Source: Blastochloris sulfoviridis
GTDB taxonomy: Bacteria > Pseudomonadota > Alphaproteobacteria > Rhizobiales > Xanthobacteraceae
Direction of reading: 5' to 3'
DNA length: 64,000 bases
Assembly: GCF_008630065.1 (NCBI RefSeq)
Contig: NZ_VWPL01000021.1
Coordinates: 1 to 64,000 of the forward strand
Made by a program: the position numbers and the translations under genes. The notes under the pieces were generated by a model. The model saw nothing but the letters and a program-made list of their open reading frames with translations, did no database searches and was not told the DNA's origin. Within the stretch, counting starts at the first letter, position 1. Every line of letters begins with the position of its first letter. Positions 56,644 through 64,000 of the stretch are shown in pieces.

Positions 56644-59600
56644 ATGCGCCCTGTCGTCCGCGCCGCCCTGGCCGCGCTGCTGCTGATCCTGCCCGTTGTC
56701 GCCATTGCCCAGACGCCGCCGCTGCCGGTGCCCAAACCTGTGCAGCCCGCCCCCGTGCAGTCCGGCCCGGTGCAGCCGGCCATGCCCAAGGAGCTGGTGC
56801 GCCAGGATCTGGCCGCGGCCTCGCTGCGGCTGGAGGATCAGCTCAGGCGCGAGGGCGCCTCGCAGATCGCCGGGCGCAGCGTGCAGCAATTGCGGCGCGC
56901 CGCCGAGTCGCGGCTCGTTGCCGATGCCCGCGCCGCGCTGCTCGACGCGAGCGCGGCGATCGCTGCCGAGCCCAAGGATGCCGGCGCGTGGCTGGCGGCG
57001 ACGCGGGCTTTCCTCGCCATCGATCCCAGGGACGGCCGCGAGCGCTACCAGCTTCTGGAGAACGCAGCGATCGCCGCCTATGCCGCCTATCGCCGCGCCA
57101 CCGCGCGCAACGACGAGGCGGTGGCGCTGACGCTTCTGGGCGATGCGCTGACCAAGCGGCAGATGTGGCGGCCGGCGATGGACGCCTATCTCGCCAGCCT
57201 CAAGCTGGTGGAGACCACAGACACCCGCTCGGCCTATGAGGCGCTGCGCGCCGAGCACGGCTTCCGCATCGTCGACTACACGGTGGCGGCCGATGCCGCA
57301 GCAGCCCAGGTGTGCTTCCAGTTCTCCGAGGCGCTGGCCTCGCGCGATCTCGCGAGCTTCGTCACGGTCAGCGGCCAGCCGAACCCGGCGGTCTCCGTCT
57401 CGGGCAAGGAGCTGTGCGTCGACGGCCTCGCCCACGGCGAGCGCTACGCCATCGTGCTGCGCCAGGGCCTGCCCTCGACCGTCGGCGAGGCCCTGCCCAA
57501 GGCCGCCGACTACGAGATCTATGTCCGCGACCGCGCCCCCCAGGTGCGCTTCACCGGCAAGAGCTACATCCTGCCGCGCACCGGCCAGACCGGCATTCCG
57601 CTGGTCTCGGTCAATGCGCCGCGCGCCCGCATCACCATCAGCCGCATCGGCGACCGCAACCTGATCTCGACGCTGCACGGCGGCGGCTTCCTCACCCAGC
57701 TCGAACCCTATGAGCTGACGCGCATCCAGGACGAGCAGGGCCTCAAGGTGTGGTCGGGCACGCTCGATCTGCCGAACGAGCTCAACCGCGACGTCACCAC
57801 CGCCTTTCCGGTGCTGGAGGCGGTCGGCACGCTGGAGGCCGGCGTCTATGTGATGACCGCCAGGGCCGACGACGGCCGCTCCGCCAAGGGCGAGGAGGAG
57901 GATTACGAGACGCTGGCCACGCAGTGGTTCGTGGTCTCCGATCTCGGCCTGTCGGCGATCAGCGGCTCGGGCGGCGTCGAGGTGCTGGTGCGCTCGCTGG
58001 CCGGCGCCCAGCCCCTGGCTGGCGTCGAGGTCAAGCTCGTCGCCCGCAACAACGAGGTTCTGGCGAGCGCTGCCACCGACCAGCGCGGCATCGCCAGCTT
58101 CGCCGCCGGGTTCGCCAAGGGCAAGGGCGGGCTCGCCCCCGGCCTCGCCGTCGCCACCGATGCGAAGGGCGACTACGCCTTCCTCGATCTGGCGCAGAAC
58201 CCGCTCGACCTCACCGACCGCGGCGTCAAGGGCCGCGACGCGCCGGGGCCGCTCGATGCCTTCGTCTATGCCGAGCGCGGCGTCTACCGCTCCGGCGAGA
58301 CGGTGCATGCCACCGCGCTGGTGCGCGACGCCAAGGGGGCGGCGGCCAATGGCGTGCCGCTGACCCTGGTGGTGGAGCGGCCCGACGGCGTCGAATATCG
58401 CCGCGTCAGCGTCGAGGATCAGGGCCTCGGCGGCCGGTCGCTGTCGGTGCCGCTGGTCGCGGGCGTGCCCTACGGCACGTGGCGCATCTCGGCCTTCGCC
58501 GATCCCAAGGGGCCGGCGATCGGCGAGACCACGTTCCTGGTCGAGGACTATCTGCCCGAGCGGCTGGAGCTGACGCTGGAGCCGGCCCAGGCCGCGCTCA
58601 GGCGCGGCGAGCCGGCCGAGATCGGCGTCGCCGCGAAGTATCTCTACGGCGCCTTCGCCACCGGCCTTCCCGTCACCGGCGAAGTGGTGCTGGAGGCCGC
58701 GCCGCGCGGCGTGCTGCCGGGGTTCGAGGGCTACGCCGTCGGGCTGGAGGATCAGGCGTTCGACACCGTGCGCGGCGATCTTGAGATCGACGCGGTGACC
58801 GATGCCCGCGGCCGCGCCAGCGTCATCGCCGAACTGCCGGAGACCGAGGCCCGCCGGCCGCTGCAGGCCAAGATCACGCTGTCGGTCGCCGAGCCCGGCG
58901 GCCGGGCGGTGGCGCGCAGCGTCACGCTGCCGGTGCGCCCGGCCGGCGCGATGCTCGGCGTCAAGCCGCTGTTCGGCGAGGGCAGCCTCGGCGAGGGCGC
59001 GGCCGCGACCTTCGACGTGATTGCCGCAGCCGCCGACGGCACCCGCATCGCCCGTCCGCGCGCAAGCTGGACGCTGTCGCGCATCGATACGCGCTATCAA
59101 TGGTTCCGCCAGGACGGCCGCTTCGAATACGAGGCGGTGAAGCAGACGCGCCGCATCGCCGATGGGACGTTCGACATTTCGGCGGAAGAGCCCGCGCGCA
59201 TCTCCGCGCCGGTCGGCGGCTTCGGGCGCTACCGGCTCGACGTCAAGATTGACGGCAGCGACCCGGCGCAGACCAGCCTGCTGTTCAATGTCGGCTGGGG
59301 CGGCGACGCCACCGCCGACACGCCCGACCTGCTGCCGGTGACGCTGGACAAGGCAAGCTATCGCGCCGGCGAGACCATGACGGTGAAGCTCGATCCGCGC
59401 TTTGCCGGCACCGCCACCCTGGCGGTGGTCGGCGACGCGGTGTCGGACTTGCGCGTCATCACCGTCGAGCGCGCCGGCGCCGCCGTCACCGTTCCGGTCA
59501 AGGCGGATTGGGGTGCCGGCGCCTATGTGGTGGCGCTGGCCCACCGGCCGATGGATTCGGCCGCCAAGCTGATGCCCGGCCGCGCGCTCGGGCTTGCCTG

Positions 59601-61935
59601 GTTCTCGATCGACCGCGAGGCGCGCACCTTGCCGGTGTCGCTCGCCGTGCCGGCGGCGATGCGGCCGCGGCAGGCGCTGTCGGTGCCGGTCACGATCGGC
59701 AATCTCGCCCCCGGCGAGGAGGCGTTCGTCACGCTCGCCGCCGTCGATGTCGGCATCCTCAACCTCACCCGCTATGAGAGCCCGAGCGCGGTCGGCCATT
59801 TCCTCGGGCAGCGCAAGCTCGCGGCCGAGTTCCGCGATCTCTACGGCTTCCTGATCGACGGCATGCAGGCGGCGAAGGGTGCGATCCGCTCAGGCGGCGA
59901 CATGCCACCGGCCGCGCTTGAGGGCAGCCCGCCGGCCCAGGCGCCGCTGGCGCGCTATTCCGGCGTGGTCAAGGTCGGGCCGGACGGCACCGCCCAGGTC
60001 GATTTCGACATCCCGGCCTTCAACGGCACGGTGCGGGTGATGGCGGTCGCCTGGAGCGCCGGCAAGGTCGGCCAGGCGTCGGCCGACGTCATCGTGCGCG
60101 ATCCGGTGGTGGTCACCGCCACGCTGCCGCGCTTCCTCGCCATCGGCGATACATCCTGGCTGCATCTCGCCCTCGACAATGTCGAGGGCGCGGCCGGCAG
60201 CTACACCGTGGCGGTGGAGGCCGGCGGCCCGGTCAAGGCCGATCCGGTCCGCCGGCAACTGCGCATAGAGGCCCGCGCCAAGCGCGAGGTCACCGTGCCC
60301 GTCACCGCCACCGCGCCGGGCGTCGCCACCATCGACGTGCGCATCGCCGGTCCCGATCTCGACATCGCCCAGAGCTACGCGCTGCCGGTGCAGCCGGGCA
60401 CGCTGGCGGTGGTGCGCCGGCGCGTGCTGCCGCTGGAGCCCGGCCAGACGCTGGAGGTCACCGCCGATCTCGGCGCCGACCTCGTGCCCGGCACCGGCGT
60501 GGTGTCGGTCGCAGCTCTGCCGCTCGCCGCCCTCGACGTGCCGGCGCTGCTCAAGGCGCTCGACCGCTATCCCTATGGCTGCTCCGAGCAGATCGTCAGC
60601 CGCGCGCTGCCGCTGCTCTATGTCAGCAAGCTGGAGAAGACCGAGGCGCTGGCGCTCGACGGCGATTCGGACGCCCGCATCCGCGAGGCGATCGAGCGCG
60701 TGCTGGCGCGGCAGGATTCCTCGGGCACCTTCGGGCTGTGGTCGGTCGGCGGCAACGATGTGTGGCTCGATGCCTTCATCACCGACTTCCTCACCCGCGC
60801 CCGCGAGCGCGGCTTCAATGTGCCCAAGACCGCGTTCGACCTCGCGCTCGACCGGCTGCGCAACTTCGTCGTCAACCAGACCGAGGTGAAGCCGGAGAGC
60901 GCCGCCGGCCTCGCCTACGCGGTCTATGTGCTGGCCCGCAACGGCCGGCCGGTGATGGGCGACCTGCGCTACCTCGCCGATACGAAGATCGGCGCGTTCG
61001 ACAGTCCGCTGGCGCGCGCCCAGATCGCCGCCGGCCTCGGCCTGCTCGGCGACCGCGCCCGCGCCCAGCGTGCGTTCGGCTCGGCGCTCGTGCGGCTGGC
61101 GGCAGAGACCGATGGCGCGGCCGCGCGCGCCGATTACGGCTCGCGGCTGCGCGACGGCGCGGGCCTGTTGGCGCTGGCGCTGGAGAGCGGCATCCCGGAG
61201 GGCGACCTGATGCGCGAGGCCGGCAGCGTGATCGAGACGGCCCGCGACGCCACCCGCACCACCACGACGCAGGAGAACGCCTGGCTGGTGCTGGCCGCCA
61301 ACGCCGCCGCCAAGGCGTTCGAGAGCGTCGAGCTCAGCGTGGCCGGCGAGGCGAAGACGGGCGCCTTCTACCGGGCGATGCCGATGGCGGTGCTGCAGGG
61401 CCGCTCGATCCCGGTCACCAACACCGGCAAGGAGACGATCCGGCTGGTGGTCGGCGTCAACGGCAATCCGCAGACGCCGGAGCCGGCGGTGAGCGAGGGC
61501 TACACGGTGGATCGCGCCTATTACGCGCTCGACGGCACCAGGCTTGAGCTGCGCGAGTTGCGCCAGAACGAGCGCGTGGTGGTGGTGCTGACGGTCGCCG
61601 AGCACCAGGAGGGCTTCGCCCGCGTGCTGCTGGTCGACCGCCTGCCGGCGGGGCTGGAGATCGACAGCCCGTCGCTGGTGGAGGGCAGCGACGTCGAGGG
61701 GCTGGACTGGCTCAAGCGCGACATCGAGCCGGTCCACACCGAGTATCGCGACGACCGCTTTGTCGCGGCGTTCGAGCGCTCCGGCAAGGCCGCGACCTAT
61801 TCGGTGGCCTATGTGGCGCGCGCGGTCTCGCCCGGCCGCTACGTGCATCCGGCGGCGGTGGTGGAGGACATGTACCGGCCCGAGCATTTCGGCCGCAGCG
61901 GCTTCGGCACGCTCGAAGTGCTGCCGGCCCGGTGA
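56644..61935 (+). CDS. Bacterial alpha-2-macroglobulin with thioester motif
   Basis: A 1763-residue protease-trapping protein. A Sec signal peptide (about 1-23, ending AIAQ) has no lipobox Cys, unlike the lipoprotein YfhM of E. coli. A Pro-rich linker (about 24-48) follows. Macroglobulin domains include VYAERGVYRSGETVHATALVRDAKG and FDIPAFNGTVRVMAVAWSAGKVGQA; the thioester domain has YPYGCSEQIVSR with Cys1313 and Gln1316, and an alpha-helical toroid follows. The intact CxEQ suggests covalent trapping of attacking proteases in the periplasm. CCCGGAGG precedes ATG 56644. It is followed by pbpC, the usual partner. Confidence 0.93.
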   Translation: MRPVVRAALAALLLILPVVAIAQTPPLPVPKPVQPAPVQSGPVQPAMPKELVRQDLAAASLRLEDQLRREGASQIAGRSVQQLRRAAESRLVADARAALLDASAAIAAEPKDAGAWLAATRAFLAIDPRDGRERYQLLENAAIAAYAAYRRATARNDEAVALTLLGDALTKRQMWRPAMDAYLASLKLVETTDTRSAYEALRAEHGFRIVDYTVAADAAAAQVCFQFSEALASRDLASFVTVSGQPNPAVSVSGKELCVDGLAHGERYAIVLRQGLPSTVGEALPKAADYEIYVRDRAPQVRFTGKSYILPRTGQTGIPLVSVNAPRARITISRIGDRNLISTLHGGGFLTQLEPYELTRIQDEQGLKVWSGTLDLPNELNRDVTTAFPVLEAVGTLEAGVYVMTARADDGRSAKGEEEDYETLATQWFVVSDLGLSAISGSGGVEVLVRSLAGAQPLAGVEVKLVARNNEVLASAATDQRGIASFAAGFAKGKGGLAPGLAVATDAKGDYAFLDLAQNPLDLTDRGVKGRDAPGPLDAFVYAERGVYRSGETVHATALVRDAKGAAANGVPLTLVVERPDGVEYRRVSVEDQGLGGRSLSVPLVAGVPYGTWRISAFADPKGPAIGETTFLVEDYLPERLELTLEPAQAALRRGEPAEIGVAAKYLYGAFATGLPVTGEVVLEAAPRGVLPGFEGYAVGLEDQAFDTVRGDLEIDAVTDARGRASVIAELPETEARRPLQAKITLSVAEPGGRAVARSVTLPVRPAGAMLGVKPLFGEGSLGEGAAATFDVIAAAADGTRIARPRASWTLSRIDTRYQWFRQDGRFEYEAVKQTRRIADGTFDISAEEPARISAPVGGFGRYRLDVKIDGSDPAQTSLLFNVGWGGDATADTPDLLPVTLDKASYRAGETMTVKLDPRFAGTATLAVVGDAVSDLRVITVERAGAAVTVPVKADWGAGAYVVALAHRPMDSAAKLMPGRALGLAWFSIDREARTLPVSLAVPAAMRPRQALSVPVTIGNLAPGEEAFVTLAAVDVGILNLTRYESPSAVGHFLGQRKLAAEFRDLYGFLIDGMQAAKGAIRSGGDMPPAALEGSPPAQAPLARYSGVVKVGPDGTAQVDFDIPAFNGTVRVMAVAWSAGKVGQASADVIVRDPVVVTATLPRFLAIGDTSWLHLALDNVEGAAGSYTVAVEAGGPVKADPVRRQLRIEARAKREVTVPVTATAPGVATIDVRIAGPDLDIAQSYALPVQPGTLAVVRRRVLPLEPGQTLEVTADLGADLVPGTGVVSVAALPLAALDVPALLKALDRYPYGCSEQIVSRALPLLYVSKLEKTEALALDGDSDARIREAIERVLARQDSSGTFGLWSVGGNDVWLDAFITDFLTRARERGFNVPKTAFDLALDRLRNFVVNQTEVKPESAAGLAYAVYVLARNGRPVMGDLRYLADTKIGAFDSPLARAQIAAGLGLLGDRARAQRAFGSALVRLAAETDGAAARADYGSRLRDGAGLLALALESGIPEGDLMREAGSVIETARDATRTTTTQENAWLVLAANAAAKAFESVELSVAGEAKTGAFYRAMPMAVLQGRSIPVTNTGKETIRLVVGVNGNPQTPEPAVSEGYTVDRAYYALDGTRLELRELRQNERVVVVLTVAEHQEGFARVLLVDRLPAGLEIDSPSLVEGSDVEGLDWLKRDIEPVHTEYRDDRFVAAFERSGKAATYSVAYVARAVSPGRYVHPAAVVEDMYRPEHFGRSGFGTLEVLPAR

Positions 61936-61963
61936 GAGGGGTCGGGCACGGTGAGAGGAGACT

Positions 61964-62070
61964 CGTCGTCCCGGGCTTCGCTGTGCGGAGACCCGGGACC
62001 GTTTCGAGACGAGCCCCCTTTCTGCACGCGGTCCCGGGTCGCGCGGCTTTGCCGCTTGCCCGGGACGACA
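61964..62070. repeat. Diverged GTCGTCCCGGG...CCCGGGACGAC palindromic repeat
   Basis: CGTCGTCCCGGGCTTCG at one end pairs with GCCCGGGACGACA at the other, and GGAGACCCGGGACCG with GCGGTCCCGGGTC inside. It is related to the tandem copies at 38146-38367. It lies between the alpha-2-macroglobulin and pbpC genes on the same strand, so it is inside a likely operon. Confidence 0.8.
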
Positions 62071-62088
62071 GGGTGATAAGCGGTTGCG

Positions 62089-64000
62089 ATGATGACGTTG
62101 CGGTCTCGCGTCTCGACCTGGGTCTCAAGGCACCGCCGGCTCGCCGCGCTTGCTGCGAGCCTTGCCGGCGTCATTCTGGCGCTCGCCGCCGCGCTGGCGC
62201 TCTACGTCCACGCGCTCGGCCCGCTCGATCTTTCGGTCGCTGAGGGCCGCTCTTCGGTGGTGCTCGACCGCAACGGCCGGCTGCTGCGCCCCTACCTCAC
62301 CGACGCCGGCCGCTGGCGCCTGCCGGTCGCGCCCGAGGACGTCGATCCGCGCTTTCTCGATCTGCTGATCGGCCTGGAGGACCGGCGGTTTTTCCAGCAT
62401 CAAGGCATCGATCCGCTGGCGCTCGGCCGTGCCGCGATCCAGATGGCCCGCCAGGGCCGCGTCGTCTCCGGTGGCTCGACGCTGACCATGCAGGTGGCGC
62501 GCCTCTTGGAGCCGCGCGGCGCGCGCACGCTGTCGGCCAAGCTGCGCCAGATGGTGCGGGCGGTGCAGCTTGAGCGGCGCTTCTCCAAGGCCGAGATCCT
62601 GACGCTCTATCTGCGCCTTGCCCCCTATGGCGGCAATCTGGAGGGCGTGCGCGCCGCGTCGCTGAGCTATTTCGGCCGCGAGCCGAAGCGCCTGTCGATC
62701 GCCGAGGCGGCGCTGCTGGTGGCGCTGCCGCAGGCGCCCGAGGCGCGCCGGCCCGACCGTGCGCCGCAGGCGGCGCTGAAGGCCCGCGACCGCGTGCTGG
62801 AGCGCGCCGCCGAACGCGACCTGATCCCGGCATCTGACGCGGCAATCGCGCGACATGAGCCGGTGCCGGCGGCGCGCCGGCCAGTGCCGATGCTGGCTGC
62901 CCACGCCGCCGACGCGGCCGTGGCCGCGCGTCCGCTTGAGCGCGTCCACCGTCTCGCCATCGACGCCACGTGGCAGGCGAGCCTGGAGCGGCTCGCCGCC
63001 GACCGGGTGGCGCGGCTCGGCCCCAACCTGTCTTCGGCGATCGTCGTGCTCGACAATGCCACCGGCGAGGTGCGCGCCCATGTCGGCTCGGCCGGCTATC
63101 TGGCGGCCGAGCGGGCCGGCGCCGTCGATGCCGCCCAGGCGCTGCGCTCGCCCGGCTCGGCGCTCAAGCCGTTCATCTATGCGCTGGCGTTCGAGAGCGG
63201 GCTCGCCCACCCCGAGACGGTGGTGGACGACCGGCCCTCGCGCTACGGCCTCTATGCGCCCGAGAATTTCGACCTCACCTATCAGGGCATGGTGACGGCG
63301 CGCCGCGCCCTGCAATTGTCGCTCAACGTCCCGGCCGTCGACATTCTCGCCGAGTTGGGACCGGCCAACCTGCTGGCGCGGGTGCGCGGCGCCGGGGTCG
63401 ATCTCGTTGTGCCGCGCGACGCGCCGCCCGGCCTCGCCATCGCGCTTGGTGGGCTTGGCACCCGGCTCACCGACCTCGCCCGGCTCTATGCCGGCCTCGC
63501 CCGCGGCGGCGACGTGCCCGAACTTGTCTGGCGGGTGGGGGAGCCGGCTCCCCAGCACCACGCCCGCTTGGTCGAGCCTGTCGCCGCCTGGTACGTCGCC
63601 GACATCCTGCGCGGCGCGCCGCCGCCGGCCAACGCGGCTGGCGGGCGCATCGCCTTCAAGACCGGCACCTCCTACGGCTTCCGCGACGCCTGGGCGATCG
63701 GCTTCGACCGCAACGTCACGGTCGCGGTGTGGGTCGGCCGGCCGGATGGCGCGGCCGTGCCCGGGCTGGTCGGGCGGCTGGCGGCGGCGCCGATCCTGTT
63801 CGATGCCTTTTCCCGGCTCGGCATCGAGATCGAGCCGGTGCCCGCGCCGGCCGGCGTGCTGGTCGCCACAACGGCCAAGCTGCCGCCGCCCCTTCGTCAG
63901 TTGCGCAAGGACGTGCCAGCGTCGGGCAGCGCGGTGCGGCCGCTGCGCATCGCCTTCCCGCTGGATGGCGCGCGGCTGGCGATGCGGGTCGATCCCGGTG
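62089..64000 (+). CDS. pbpC: Penicillin-binding protein 1C, truncated by the window end
   Basis: About 637 residues of a bifunctional class A penicillin-binding protein are visible. In order: one transmembrane segment (about 18-40); a GT51 glycosyltransferase domain with GLEDRRFFQHQGID and GGSTLTMQVARLL; a transpeptidase domain with SALK (Ser357), SLN (about 411-413) and KTGTS (Lys524); and the start of a C-terminal BiPBP_C domain. It polymerises and cross-links peptidoglycan in the periplasm. ATG 62089 or 62092 can start it; no strong ribosome site is seen. The pairing with alpha-2-macroglobulin suggests joint envelope repair and protease defence. Confidence 0.96.
   Translation, partial: MMTLRSRVSTWVSRHRRLAALAASLAGVILALAAALALYVHALGPLDLSVAEGRSSVVLDRNGRLLRPYLTDAGRWRLPVAPEDVDPRFLDLLIGLEDRRFFQHQGIDPLALGRAAIQMARQGRVVSGGSTLTMQVARLLEPRGARTLSAKLRQMVRAVQLERRFSKAEILTLYLRLAPYGGNLEGVRAASLSYFGREPKRLSIAEAALLVALPQAPEARRPDRAPQAALKARDRVLERAAERDLIPASDAAIARHEPVPAARRPVPMLAAHAADAAVAARPLERVHRLAIDATWQASLERLAADRVARLGPNLSSAIVVLDNATGEVRAHVGSAGYLAAERAGAVDAAQALRSPGSALKPFIYALAFESGLAHPETVVDDRPSRYGLYAPENFDLTYQGMVTARRALQLSLNVPAVDILAELGPANLLARVRGAGVDLVVPRDAPPGLAIALGGLGTRLTDLARLYAGLARGGDVPELVWRVGEPAPQHHARLVEPVAAWYVADILRGAPPPANAAGGRIAFKTGTSYGFRDAWAIGFDRNVTVAVWVGRPDGAAVPGLVGRLAAAPILFDAFSRLGIEIEPVPAPAGVLVATTAKLPPPLRQLRKDVPASGSAVRPLRIAFPLDGARLAMRVDPG

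Noticed and set aside
56284-59799. A minus-strand open frame of about 1171 codons opposite the alpha-2-macroglobulin gene
   Set aside because: It has low-complexity, Arg/Gly/Ala-rich translation and lies opposite a well-supported gene; it is a shadow frame.
62125-63561. A minus-strand open frame of about 478 codons opposite pbpC
   Set aside because: pbpC shows all catalytic motifs in order on the plus strand; the antisense frame has no family similarity.

Overview
The window looks like chromosomal DNA of a GC-rich alphaproteobacterium, most likely in the order Hyphomicrobiales (Rhizobiales). The evidence is very high GC at third codon positions, the gene neighbourhoods ppiD/trpE next to tpiA-secG-pyrG and trpG-trpD-trpC-moaC-moeA, a perfect CtrA-type TTAA-N7-TTAAC site, and several families of Rhizobiales-style palindromic intergenic repeats. 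I cannot fix a genus. Nothing indicates a plasmid or prophage, and I found no insertion-sequence transposase, integrase or CRISPR array.

Layout. 0-6.4 kb: a possible gene tail, a tRNA-Val(TAC), an alpha/beta hydrolase, a methyltransferase, then a tightly overlapping minus-strand operon trpG-trpD-trpC-moaC-moeA. 6.4-16.6 kb: two plus-strand exported phosphoesterases, a 502-residue periplasmic 5'-nucleotidase-like protein and a 2452-residue secreted protein that joins a Calx-beta domain, a propeller-like region, an ExeM/NucH nuclease, a 5'-nucleotidase and RTX repeats. This block separates trpE from trpGDC. 16.6-23.4 kb: trpE and the periplasmic folding factor ppiD on the minus strand, then tpiA, secG and pyrG on the plus strand. 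23.9-31.1 kb: a type I secretion locus (ABC exporter, HlyD-type adaptor, two tandem SapC-family proteins, a methyltransferase and a Hint-domain protein). 32-34 kb: a membrane chemoreceptor. 34.4-44.3 kb: a D-amino-acid-dehydrogenase-like FAD enzyme, tex, metZ, a ferredoxin-reductase-like FAD enzyme, a DUF2064 protein and an unusual membrane-anchored GT20 synthase. 44.4-49.5 kb: a complete branched-chain amino acid ABC transporter, livG-livF-livK-livH-livM. 49.9-56.4 kb: maoC-pta fusion, soluble zinc-binding chemoreceptor, FMN reductase with divergent HxlR regulator, L-2-hydroxyglutarate-oxidase-like protein, idi. 56.6 kb to the end: a 1763-residue alpha-2-macroglobulin with an intact thioester motif, followed by pbpC, which runs off the window.

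How the parts may work together. The two phosphoesterases form a plausible extracellular-DNA to nucleotide to nucleoside plus phosphate route, and the giant gene has Pho-box-like heptamers and a canonical CtrA site upstream. The giant RTX protein and the Hint protein need a type I exporter, and one lies 8-15 kb away. A CtrA-type TTAA-N7-TTAA site also lies just upstream of the Hint gene, and a degenerate one upstream of the membrane chemoreceptor. This possible CtrA-linked secretion and nucleic-acid-scavenging set is the most interesting theme of the window. A second theme is a family of composite palindromic repeats (outer inverted arms around one or two CCCTCTCC/GGAGAGGG hairpins) found only between genes, including one inside the liv operon directly after the binding-protein gene.
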